A program made the translations under genes and the position numbers. DNA of 64,000 nt, taken from Pseudomonadota bacterium. Its GTDB lineage: Bacteria; Pseudomonadota; Gammaproteobacteria; Steroidobacterales; Steroidobacteraceae. Below the pieces are notes generated by a model. It saw only the letters and a list, made by a program, of their open reading frames with translations. It was not told the DNA's origin and searched no databases. Within the stretch, counting starts at the first letter, position 1; each line of letters opens with the position of its first letter. This document shows positions 1 through 7,228 of this stretch, piece after piece. The DNA is taken from contig JAFEDS010000005.1 in assembly GCA_018241505.1 (NCBI GenBank), forward strand, positions 372,001 to 436,000, given 5' to 3'.

Positions 1-60
1 ATGCCGCCGTGGTTGCGCGCGGCGATTGGTCAGAAGGATTGGTTTTCGGAGGGAAAGTAG
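1..60 (+). CDS. qatA: QatA C-terminal tail (partial, 5' end outside window)
   Basis: Frame 1 is open from the first base and ends with TAG at 58-60, giving a 19-residue tail (MPPWLRAAIGQKDWFSEGK). The next gene starts at the very next base and its ribosome-binding site (GGAGGG) lies inside this tail, so the two are one transcription unit. In QatABCD loci the gene before qatB is the P-loop ATPase qatA. The identity is therefore inferred from position only; the tail itself carries no diagnostic motif. Confidence 0.55.
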   Translation: MPPWLRAAIGQKDWFSEGK

Positions 61-816
61 ATGGGAACCTCAACGTCGAGCCGAGGACCAAACAGCGACA
101 GTCCGTTAGTGCCACCTTGGGCCGATGTAGATGGAAAAGGCCCCGGTCCCCGTCCGCCTCCAAATCGGTTTCGGAGTTTTCGCACATCGCTCGGGAAGTT
201 TGTTCCGAGTGGAGATCAAAAATATCTGCGGCGCGCTCTAAGCGGTTACGCCAAAAGTGCGACTGGCGGTTCGGGTGTAGGGCCGCGACGCTTTGGTGCG
301 ATGTCCGCGACGGGAGGACAGCTCTACGACGTTCTCAATCAACTAAGGACAGACCCCGATCACGCCCCGATTAACCTACGCGGATTGGCAGGGCGCTCAA
401 CTCAAGAGGCGATCAACGCAATTGTAGATGCGTTGGTTCCGGAAAATGGTGACGCGGACAGAATCCGCGCCGCACTGAATGAGGCCCTTTCTAGCTGCCT
501 CGAAGGCGAGGACGAGTTCGATTTTGACAGCATCACTGACGAAATTCTGCTAGATGTAATGGTAGCCTACGCAGCCCAATGTGTGTTTGAGCAAATTGTA
601 TTGGATTCCGACCGAGCATTCTCCAAGGCGAAAACGGCTAAACAAGCGGAGGACGCAGAGAAGGCACTTTTGGAGTTAGTAAGAGCCGTTACGGAAAAAC
701 ATATGAGGCCACTGCTTGAGAGCCATCTCCAAGCAATGACAGCCAAAAAGATGCAGGCTGCGCAACTCTCGGCGATTAGGGAAGTGTGGCGGGAGTGGGA
801 GGGGTATCAGCCATGA
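61..816 (+). CDS. qatB: QatB, anti-phage Qat system component
   Basis: A 251-residue protein of no known fold, called QatB from its place between the qatA tail and qatC and from its N-terminus. It begins MGTSTSSRG, followed by a Pro-rich PLVPPWAD stretch, which matches the start I remember for QatB-type proteins. The rest is an acidic, mostly helical region with a lysine/alanine-rich helix near residues 195-250. There is no signal peptide or membrane segment. The start follows the preceding stop directly and has a GGAGGG ribosome-binding site. Its stop overlaps the qatC start (ATGA). Base composition looks lower in GC than the ccm genes to the right, in keeping with a transferred island. The family is required for Qat phage defence, but its molecular role is not evident from the sequence. 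Confidence 0.75.
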   Translation: MGTSTSSRGPNSDSPLVPPWADVDGKGPGPRPPPNRFRSFRTSLGKFVPSGDQKYLRRALSGYAKSATGGSGVGPRRFGAMSATGGQLYDVLNQLRTDPDHAPINLRGLAGRSTQEAINAIVDALVPENGDADRIRAALNEALSSCLEGEDEFDFDSITDEILLDVMVAYAAQCVFEQIVLDSDRAFSKAKTAKQAEDAEKALLELVRAVTEKHMRPLLESHLQAMTAKKMQAAQLSAIREVWREWEGYQP

Positions 817-2126
817 CCAAGGTGATAGTTGATCCCACGTTATCGAACCTCCCGACAGCCAACCCCGACCGAATCTCTGTACATCTATATGGGGCGCAGG
901 CGCAGTCAGGGATGGCGGCGATTGGTGGCCCTGTGCTTGATGTCGTGTCACGCATCGACTCGGAAGTGGATTCCGTCGGGTTTGATTTTTTATCACTGTC
1001 ACTCGCAGTGACGGCGGCCGATACCTTTGTCAATCGCCGTGGAGCCGCGGACGGCTGGGCGCGAGACATCCACCTCGTAGTCGCGTTGGCCGACGCAGGA
1101 CGTTGGAAGCCGGCCATTCCGCTTTTAGAGAAAGCGTTGCGATTTCTCAGCGGAGATCAGTGGACGCTCGAAATTGCAGAGGGAGATGACGTAAGACCTC
1201 CGAGGCGGCGGCGTGTGAGAAGCAAGCTCGTGATAGAGGGATGCCGCAGCGCGTGTCTGTACTCGGGCGGACTAGACAGCGCTATCGGTATGCTGAATCT
1301 TCGTGCTGAGGGGCATCAAACGGCGCTCGTCAGTCATGCCTATTCGCACGACGCTAGCCGGCAAGAAGAAATATTGCGCCACGTCCATGGAGCCAAGCCG
1401 CGCTTGGCCCTACATGCGCATCCTCAGCAGCGCCTAGATCATGCAAACGATGTGCAGATGCGGACTCGCAGCATTAACTTTTTCGCTATGGGTGCATTAG
1501 TGGCTGCAACGTTGGCTCGGAGCGTTCCGCCAGGAAGGCAGGTCCCGCTTTTCATTCCTGAGAATGGCCTGATCGCGATCAACCCACCCCTGACCAACCG
1601 ACGCATCGGCGCACTCAGCACTAGAACCACTCACCCACACTACCTCAAACTCATCCAAAACGTGCTTGACATGGTCGGTTTGCGGGTTCGGCTCGAAAAT
1701 CCATTCGCTAGCTCGACCAAAGGTGAGATGATTCGAGGCTGCCGCGATCAAAGTGTTTTGAAAGCCATAGCGCCGCGTACGGTTTCTTGCGGGAAGTGGA
1801 AACGATCAGGTGAGCAGTGTGGCAAGTGTGTGCCGTGTTTGATTCGGCGGGCTTCGTTTCATGCCGCGGGCTGGCGGGACAGAACGCCCTACAAAGCCCC
1901 CGGCAATGATCTTCGTGAGGTGCTCAAGCTTCCCATAGATTCAGACGACCTTAAGGCGATGATCATCGCCGCCCGGGCGATGAAAGACCGGAACGTTCTA
2001 AGATGGATGGCGAAAACGGGGCCGCTGCCGGGAAGCAGATCTGAGCAAGACGTCCTGGTGGGAGTGGTCGGTCGCGGCATGGCAGAAGTCAAAGACTTCC
2101 TGGAAAGCAGGCAACTCCTTCGATGA
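813..2126 (+). CDS. qatC: QatC, QueC-like PP-loop enzyme of the Qat system
   Basis: A 437-residue protein resembling QueC, the 7-cyano-7-deazaguanine synthase, but longer at both ends. The PP-loop ATP-binding motif SGGLDS is at residues 151-156. Four cysteines at 326, 336, 339 and 342 (CGKCVPC pattern) form the expected zinc site, so the catalytic core looks intact. I chose ATG at 813, which overlaps the qatB stop as ATGA and follows a purine-rich GGGAGGGG box; an in-frame GTG at 786 is possible but lies inside qatB. QueC homologues in defence loci are thought to act on a deazapurine-type chemistry rather than in queuosine synthesis, and no queD or queE gene is nearby. It overlaps qatD by 4 bp. 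Confidence 0.87.
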   Translation: MTKVIVDPTLSNLPTANPDRISVHLYGAQAQSGMAAIGGPVLDVVSRIDSEVDSVGFDFLSLSLAVTAADTFVNRRGAADGWARDIHLVVALADAGRWKPAIPLLEKALRFLSGDQWTLEIAEGDDVRPPRRRRVRSKLVIEGCRSACLYSGGLDSAIGMLNLRAEGHQTALVSHAYSHDASRQEEILRHVHGAKPRLALHAHPQQRLDHANDVQMRTRSINFFAMGALVAATLARSVPPGRQVPLFIPENGLIAINPPLTNRRIGALSTRTTHPHYLKLIQNVLDMVGLRVRLENPFASSTKGEMIRGCRDQSVLKAIAPRTVSCGKWKRSGEQCGKCVPCLIRRASFHAAGWRDRTPYKAPGNDLREVLKLPIDSDDLKAMIIAARAMKDRNVLRWMAKTGPLPGSRSEQDVLVGVVGRGMAEVKDFLESRQLLR

Positions 2127-2884
2127 CCGCTCCCTCCGTTGACATGCATTGCCACTTGGATCTGTATCCTGATCCTCAGGCCCAAGTTGCTGCTATCGCG
2201 CGACGAAGGGTTTATGTGTTGTCTGTCACTACGACGCCTCGGGCTTGGCGCGGCACAGTCGCTTTGGCGGCTGGACACTCTCGGATCAAGACTGCACTTG
2301 GGCTACATCCACAATTGGCCAAGGAGCGGAAGGTAGAACTCGGCCTCTTCGACAAACTGCTTCCCGACGCCCGTTACATCGGCGAAGTGGGCCTCGATGG
2401 CAGCGCTGAATTTCGCTCATTTTGGTCTGATCAAGTGGAAGTTTTTGACCACATTTTGATGTCGTGTGCAAAAGCCGGTGGCCGCATCCTAACCCTTCAT
2501 AGCCGGGCGGCCGCTACGCATGTGCTTGACGCGTTGGAGCGGCATCAGGGATATGGTGTGGCCGTCCTACATTGGTTTACCGGCACTCAACGCGAGCTCA
2601 AGCGCGCGGTAGAGATGGGCTGTTGGTTCTCTGTTGGCGGTGCGATGCTACGTAGTAGGAACGGGCGTACCCTCGCGGCCGAAATGCCCCCTGAGCGCGT
2701 GCTCACGGAGACCGACGGACCATTCGCAATTGTTTCGGGCAATCCTCTGCAGCCTGGAGAATGCGCTGGGGCAATCAGAGAACTGGCACAGCTCTGGCAG
2801 CTTGGTGAGGCGGAAACACAGAACAAGATAGTTGGCTCCCTCCGAGAACTCACTACCATTGGGAGCAACTGTTTGATTACGTGA
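2123..2884 (+). CDS. qatD: QatD, TatD-like metal-dependent DNase of the Qat system
   Basis: A 253-residue TatD-family amidohydrolase. The metal ligands expected of the family are visible: HCH in DMHCHLD near the N-terminus, the Glu of GEVGLDG, the His of LHSRAA, HWFTGT, and the Asp of TETDGP. TatD proteins are metal-dependent 3'-5' nucleases, and QatD is the presumed nuclease of the Qat defence system. The start overlaps the qatC stop (ATGA), so translation is coupled. It ends 35 bp before the stop of the convergent integrase gene, and no clear terminator separates them. The core looks complete, so the system is probably functional if qatA, outside the window, is intact. Confidence 0.87.
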   Translation: MTAPSVDMHCHLDLYPDPQAQVAAIARRRVYVLSVTTTPRAWRGTVALAAGHSRIKTALGLHPQLAKERKVELGLFDKLLPDARYIGEVGLDGSAEFRSFWSDQVEVFDHILMSCAKAGGRILTLHSRAAATHVLDALERHQGYGVAVLHWFTGTQRELKRAVEMGCWFSVGGAMLRSRNGRTLAAEMPPERVLTETDGPFAIVSGNPLQPGECAGAIRELAQLWQLGEAETQNKIVGSLRELTTIGSNCLIT

Positions 2885-2919
2885 AACTTCGTGATCGAAG
2901 GGTTACGCGCACCCAAATC

Positions 2920-4122
2920 CTAATTCGTGCCATTAGATGCACGGTCACGCAACAGGTCGACGTAATCTGCCCAAGATTGCATCATATTCCTTCGCTCGGC
3001 CAAACGCTTCGCGCGATTATACGCGGCCCGTATCTTGTTTCGCTCTTCGTGTGCTAACTGGAGTTCAATAACGTCCGGCGGAAATCCTTTTTCGTTCAGC
3101 ATCGTGCTGGCCATGGCGCGGAAGCCGTGCCCAGTCATCTGTTCTTTCGTATACCCGAGCCGTCTCAACGCAGTATTGATTGTGTTGTTCGACATCGGCC
3201 TCGCCGCAGATAACAGTGACGGGAAAACATAGTCACCGTAGCCGGTGAGGGCCCGAAGATCCCGCAAAATCGCCGCTGCCTGGTGGGACAGGGGAACGAT
3301 GTGTTGTTGGCCCATCTTCATTCGCTCGGCAGGAATTCTCCACTCGCCAGCGTCGAGGTCAATCTCGGCCCATCGCGCGCCGCGCAGCTCGCCAGGACGT
3401 ACGAAGACCAACGGAGCCAGCTTCAACGCTGCTGCCGTTACTGGTTGCCCTCCGTACCTGTCGATCGCGCGAAGTAGGGCACCGACCTCGGCCGGATCGG
3501 TCAGCGCCGCGTGGTTCTTCGAGACCACCGGCACCAATGCGCCCCTGAGGTCTGCCGAGATATCGCGCTCAGCGCGCCCGGTTGCGATGGCGTACCGAAA
3601 CACTTGCCCACATTTCTGCTTCGCCCGGTGAGCGCTCTCGTGATGCCCGCGCGCTTCAATCTTCCGCAGCGCTGCCAACAACTCCGGCGCCGCAACCTCG
3701 CGAATCGGCCGACTACCGATTTCAGCGAATATCTGTTCGAGCAACCACGTCGCCTTCTGTTGAGTAATGGCCGCCGTCGTCTTCGCACGGTGCGCCAGCC
3801 ACTCACGCCCGATTGCTTCAAACGTCTCCGTCGAGGCAGCGCGCTCAGTCTTGCGCTGCACGTTGGGATCCACGCCATCGGCCAGGAGCCGCCGAGCCTC
3901 ATCCCGCTTCTCCCTGGCCCGCTTCAACGAGACATCGGGGTACGACCCAAGCGCCAGCAGTTTCTCTACCCCATTAACCCGATACCGGAACCGCCACAAC
4001 CGCCCCCGGTACTGGTCAGCGGAGGGCACCACAAGCAGAAACAACCCCCGTTCATCGAACAACTTGTAGGGTTTTTCCCGAGGTTTGGCATCACGGACTC
4101 GAACCGCGGAGAGGCAAGGCAT
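2920..4122 (-). CDS. Tyrosine recombinase / island integrase (DUF4102 family)
   Basis: A 400-residue site-specific recombinase of the P4-type island integrase group. It has an N-terminal arm-binding DUF4102 domain (roughly 1-85), a core-binding SAM-like domain (roughly 95-180), and a C-terminal catalytic domain. Visible catalytic motifs are RPGELRG (first Arg), HGFRAMAST (HxxR), the later His in AHEERN, and the Tyr nucleophile in RAAYNRA. The gene reads away from a tRNA-Leu whose 3' end is about 170 bp upstream, the standard arrangement for an island integrated in a tRNA gene. It is complete and shows no frameshift. It most likely integrates and excises the element carrying the Qat genes. Confidence 0.93.
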   Translation of the reverse strand: MPCLSAVRVRDAKPREKPYKLFDERGLFLLVVPSADQYRGRLWRFRYRVNGVEKLLALGSYPDVSLKRAREKRDEARRLLADGVDPNVQRKTERAASTETFEAIGREWLAHRAKTTAAITQQKATWLLEQIFAEIGSRPIREVAAPELLAALRKIEARGHHESAHRAKQKCGQVFRYAIATGRAERDISADLRGALVPVVSKNHAALTDPAEVGALLRAIDRYGGQPVTAAALKLAPLVFVRPGELRGARWAEIDLDAGEWRIPAERMKMGQQHIVPLSHQAAAILRDLRALTGYGDYVFPSLLSAARPMSNNTINTALRRLGYTKEQMTGHGFRAMASTMLNEKGFPPDVIELQLAHEERNKIRAAYNRAKRLAERRNMMQSWADYVDLLRDRASNGTN

Positions 4123-4152
4123 GTGGGGTACGTACTTTCCGTGAAAGGCGAT

Positions 4153-4241
4153 ATACCCCCACGAAATACCCCCGCCCGTGCTAATCTGTCAACGACACAC
4201 CAGGGACCTGAAAGGTCAGTTTCTGCTGTAAATACAGGGAC
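4153..4241. repeat. Candidate integrase arm-type repeats upstream of int
   Basis: Two exact copies of ATACCCCC (4153-4160 and 4166-4173) lie 13 bp apart directly upstream of the integrase start. Two copies of CAGGGAC follow at 4201-4207 and 4235-4241. Short G/C-tract direct repeats beside island integrase genes commonly act as arm-type binding sites. Assignment here is by position and repetition only. Confidence 0.4.
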
Positions 4242-4281
4242 TTCCAGTACACCGCGAGACCTCGCGGTACAGTGTTGGAAG
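4241..4281. repeat. Interrupted inverted repeat between int and tRNA-Leu
   Basis: The perfect 8-bp inverted repeat ACCGCGAG / CTCGCGGT (4251-4268, 2-bp loop) is nested inside a wider pair CTTCCA (4241-4246) and TGGAAG (4276-4281). It sits 10 bp beyond the tRNA-Leu 3' end. It could terminate the tRNA transcript, although no T-tract follows on the minus strand, or it could be part of the attachment region. Confidence 0.45.
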
Positions 4282-4291
4282 TGAGGGGATC

Positions 4292-4375
4292 TGCCCGGAG
4301 CCGGACTCGAACCGGCACAGCCTTACGGCCGAGGGATTTTAAGTCCCTTGCGTCTACCGATTTCGCCACCCGGGC
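4292..4375 (-). tRNA. tRNA-Leu (anticodon UAA)
   Basis: An 84-nt class II tRNA on the minus strand. The acceptor stem pairs GCCCGGG with TCCGGGC (last pair a G-U) and the discriminator is A. The anticodon loop reads ACTTAAAAT with anticodon TAA. The long variable arm (CGGCCGTAAGGCTG) is typical of Leu, and the T arm is GCCGG-TTCGAGT-CCGGC. CCA is not encoded. Its 3' end faces the integrase and Qat genes, which makes it the likely attachment gene of the island. A TAAAAT box on the minus strand at 4409-4414 is a possible -10 element. Confidence 0.95.
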
Positions 4376-4532
4376 TCAAAAAGCGGCCGCCGCGATTGCG
4401 GGGCCGCGATTTTAGCGCAGATTGAACAAAAAGCACGGTGTTGACGCCGCGCGTAGACATCCTTACTTATGGCGCTAAGCCACTGAATTTGCGAGACTCG
4501 CGCGCCATCGTCCAGCCCCTTTTGCCGACCCC

Positions 4533-5162
4533 ATGCCCGAGCGCCGACTGCAAGCCGAGAATCTGCACCTGTGGAGGGGCGATCGTCACGTCCTCAAGGG
4601 GGTGAGGTTCGCGGTTAACGCCGGGGAATGCCTGCAGATCACCGGCGGCAACGGTGCCGGCAAGACCAGCCTCCTGCGCACGCTCAGCGGAATCATGTAT
4701 CCCGAAGAGGGCACCATTACGTGGGGTGGTGCGAACATCCGTAGCGATCTTCAGGCTTATCACGGCGATCTTGCCTACATCGGTCACGAACCACCCCTGA
4801 AGCCCGATCTGACCGCTCAGGAGAACCTTCGTTACTGGGCAGGCGTACGGCGAGCGCTGGAACAGGCTGAAATTGACCAGGAACTGAGCCGATTAGGCTG
4901 CGATCAGTGGCGAACACGGCCGATCCGAACACTTTCTGCCGGCCAAAAGCGCAGGGTGGCGCTCGCAGGCCTCCTACTCATGGCCGCACCCCTCTGGCTG
5001 CTCGATGAGCCCACGACAAATCTCGATGCGGCCGGTCAAAGGCTCGTGGGTACCCTGATAGAAGAGCACCTGGGGCGCGGTGGGCTGGTGGTCGCCGCCA
5101 TCCATCACGAGCTCGAGGTCTCTTCAGCGGTCATCAGGCGCCTGGAGCTGTCGTCGAAGTGA
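4533..5162 (+). CDS. ccmA: CcmA, cytochrome c maturation ABC ATPase
   Basis: A 209-residue ABC ATPase that powers the CcmABCD complex, which releases haem-loaded CcmE from CcmC for cytochrome c assembly. Walker A is GGNGAGKTS, the signature motif is LSAGQKRRVALAG and Walker B is LWLLDEPTTNLD, all intact. It is cytoplasmic and partners CcmB. It is the first gene of a nine-gene ccm operon; its stop overlaps the GTG start of ccmB. The 157-bp stretch between it and the tRNA-Leu gene should hold the promoters of both. Confidence 0.96.
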   Translation: MPERRLQAENLHLWRGDRHVLKGVRFAVNAGECLQITGGNGAGKTSLLRTLSGIMYPEEGTITWGGANIRSDLQAYHGDLAYIGHEPPLKPDLTAQENLRYWAGVRRALEQAEIDQELSRLGCDQWRTRPIRTLSAGQKRRVALAGLLLMAAPLWLLDEPTTNLDAAGQRLVGTLIEEHLGRGGLVVAAIHHELEVSSAVIRRLELSSK

Positions 5163-5875
5163 ACACGTCCGCACCCGCGATCGAAATGCCCGCCGGCGGC
5201 GCTTCCGCGCTCGAGGCGGCGCGACTCATGCTGGTGCGCGATATCCGGCTCGCCTTTCGCAAACGCGGCCAGCTCGTGCAGCCGTTGGCTTTTTTCGCCA
5301 TTGTGACGACGTTGTTTCCCCTGGGAATTTCACCGGAATTGTCGCGGCTGCGCGACGTGGCGCCGGGTGTGTTGTGGGTGGCCGCCTTGTTATCCTCATT
5401 GCTCGCGCTCGAGTTCCTGTTTCGCGATGACGCGCAGGACGGGACGCTCGAGCAGCACGTTCTGTCGGGGCAGTCATTGACGTGGCTGCTGTTTGCCAAG
5501 ACAGTGGCGCATTGGATTTTAACGGGGCTGCCACTGGCCCTGATGGCCCCCCTGGCGGCGCTGTCGCTGGGTGTACCGGTGGCCTCGGTTGGCGGAATCG
5601 TCGCGTCGGTTGCGATTGGCAGTGTGGCGTTGAGTTTGATCGGCTCGGTGGGCGCGGCGTTGACTTTGGGTGTCAAGCGCAGCGGCGCGTTGATGTCATT
5701 GTTGACGCTGCCGCTGTCGATGCCGGTGTTGATATTTGGTGCGCGCGCCACGGAGCTGGCCATCAAGGGTGAAGGGTTCGCCGCGCCGCTCTACCTGCTG
5801 GGGGCGCTCGCGGTGTTCGGAATAACCCTGGCGCCTCTGGCCGCGGCAGCGGCTGTGCGCATCAGTCTGGAGTAA
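5159..5875 (+). CDS. ccmB: CcmB, haem exporter membrane subunit
   Basis: A 238-residue protein with about six hydrophobic helices, the membrane partner of the CcmA ATPase. The N-terminal segment ARLMLVRDIRLAFRKRGQ before the first helix is typical of CcmB, and the length is close to the family norm of about 220. It starts with GTG and overlaps the ccmA stop by 4 bp, suggesting coupled translation in a fixed ratio. Together with CcmA and CcmC it frees holo-CcmE in the inner membrane. Confidence 0.95.
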   Translation: MNTSAPAIEMPAGGASALEAARLMLVRDIRLAFRKRGQLVQPLAFFAIVTTLFPLGISPELSRLRDVAPGVLWVAALLSSLLALEFLFRDDAQDGTLEQHVLSGQSLTWLLFAKTVAHWILTGLPLALMAPLAALSLGVPVASVGGIVASVAIGSVALSLIGSVGAALTLGVKRSGALMSLLTLPLSMPVLIFGARATELAIKGEGFAAPLYLLGALAVFGITLAPLAAAAAVRISLE

Positions 5876-5877
5876 AC

Positions 5878-6615
5878 ATGGCCTGGACCTGGTTTCATCG
5901 GCTCGGCTCACCGCCCTATATCTATGGGCTCGCCGTGCGCCTGACTCCGTGGTTTGCGTGGTCCGCGGCGCTGTGCATTCTCGCGGGAACCTATGGCGGG
6001 CTGTTTCTCGCACCGGCGGACTATCAGCAGGGTGATGATTTCCGCATCATTTATGTACACGCCCCCAGCGCGTGGATGTCGCTCATGGTCTATACGACCA
6101 TGGCCGTTTCGGCTGCTGTTGGTTTGATCTGGCGGATCAAGGTGTCGCACGCGGTGGCCGCGGCCTGTGCGCCTATCGGTGCCTCATTTACATTGGTTGC
6201 GCTCGTCACCGGCTCCCTGTGGGGCTATCGGATGTGGGGCACCTACTGGGAGTGGGATCCGCGCCTGACCTCGGAGCTCATTCTGTTTTTCCTGTACCTG
6301 GGGTACATGGGCCTGCGCTCTTCGATCGACGACACGCAGCGGGCCGACCGCGCGAGTGCCGTACTGGCGGTGGTCGGTGTGGTGAACGTACCGATCATTC
6401 ATTTTTCGGTCATGTGGTGGAACTCGCTGCACCAGGCACCGTCTGTCATGCAGTTGGCCGCACCCACCATGCCCGCATCGATGCTGATCCCGCTGCTGCT
6501 GATGTTTCTGGGATTCACATTGATGTTCGCGGCGCTGCTGCTGGTACGGCTGCGAGCTGAGATTCTCAGCCGGGAACGCACTGCAAACTGGATCAGGGAG
6601 GCCGTGGCCTCGTGA
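5878..6615 (+). CDS. ccmC: CcmC, haem-delivery membrane protein
   Basis: A 245-residue polytopic protein with six hydrophobic segments. The tryptophan-rich haem-handling motif is clear (WGTYWEWDPRLTSELILF, roughly 120-137), and flanking histidines are present (VHAPSAW and VPIIHFSVMWWNSLHQ). CcmC loads haem onto CcmE in the periplasm. It begins 2 bp after the ccmB stop, and its TGA overlaps the GTG of ccmD. Confidence 0.96.
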   Translation: MAWTWFHRLGSPPYIYGLAVRLTPWFAWSAALCILAGTYGGLFLAPADYQQGDDFRIIYVHAPSAWMSLMVYTTMAVSAAVGLIWRIKVSHAVAAACAPIGASFTLVALVTGSLWGYRMWGTYWEWDPRLTSELILFFLYLGYMGLRSSIDDTQRADRASAVLAVVGVVNVPIIHFSVMWWNSLHQAPSVMQLAAPTMPASMLIPLLLMFLGFTLMFAALLLVRLRAEILSRERTANWIREAVAS

Positions 6616-6776
6616 GTGAATTTTTGAGCATGGGCGGCTATGCGGCCTACGTCTGGCCCGCCTACGGACTGACACTGGTGGTGATTGTCTGGAACATCAT
6701 CGGCGCGCGGCGGCTGCTGGCCCGATCGCGGGAAGACGCGCGTCGCCGGTTGGAGATGCGTGGAGAAGAAGCATGA
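6612..6776 (+). CDS. ccmD: CcmD, small membrane subunit of haem exporter
   Basis: A 54-residue protein. It opens with an amphipathic stretch (SEFLSMGGYAAYVWPAYG), which is the usual CcmD start, followed by one transmembrane helix (roughly 17-33) and a basic, charged cytoplasmic tail. The GTG start overlaps the ccmC stop and the stop overlaps the ATG of ccmE, so position and sequence agree. CcmD is needed to release holo-CcmE from the CcmABC complex. Confidence 0.92.
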   Translation: MSEFLSMGGYAAYVWPAYGLTLVVIVWNIIGARRLLARSREDARRRLEMRGEEA

Positions 6777-7228
6777 CCCCGCGGCGCAAGCGCATGACGT
6801 TGGTTTTCGGAATCGTTGCGGGCGTGAGCATCGCCGGCGCGCTGGCATTGAACGCCTTCCGGCAGAACGTCACGTTCTTCTTCGACCCAACGGCGGTGAC
6901 CGCCGGCCAGGTTCCCGCGGGCGAGCGTTTTCGTCTGGGGGGCATGGTGACCAAGGGAAGCGTGAAACGCGAACCGGGCAGCCTGGAGGTGCATTTCGTG
7001 GTCACGGACCTGAAAAACGAGATTCCCGTCTCCTACACCGGTGTGCTTCCCGATCTGTTCCGCGAAGGGCAGGGTGTGGTGGCGCACGGCCGGATGACAG
7101 GGAATACATTCGTCGCTGATGAAGTCCTCGCTAAGCACGATGAAAAATACATGCCGCCCGAAGTTGCCAAGTCCTTGAAGAAACATCAAGGCGAAACGGC
7201 CGCCGCACCCACGCCAGGAGGTGCCTGA
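6773..7228 (+). CDS. ccmE: CcmE, periplasmic haem chaperone
   Basis: A 151-residue membrane-anchored haem chaperone. An N-terminal RRKR cluster and one helix (roughly 8-27) anchor it, and an OB-fold domain follows, with VTFFFDPTAVTAG and GGMVTKGSVKR motifs. The haem-binding histidine is His122 in AKHDEKYMPPEV, the family's LAKHDEKYMPPEV signature, so covalent haem attachment should be possible. Its stop overlaps the ATG of ccmF. Confidence 0.96.
   Translation: MTPRRKRMTLVFGIVAGVSIAGALALNAFRQNVTFFFDPTAVTAGQVPAGERFRLGGMVTKGSVKREPGSLEVHFVVTDLKNEIPVSYTGVLPDLFREGQGVVAHGRMTGNTFVADEVLAKHDEKYMPPEVAKSLKKHQGETAAAPTPGGA

Noticed and set aside
9-374. Open frame of 121 codons overlapping qatB
   Set aside because: It has an arginine/serine-rich composition typical of a shifted frame, and qatB in the other frame has a good ribosome-binding site and a recognisable family start.
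4383-4407. GCGGCC/GGCCGC inverted repeat upstream of tRNA-Leu
   Set aside because: It lies between the putative -10 box and the tRNA 5' end and is most simply explained as a GC-rich discriminator and leader; no terminator features are present.
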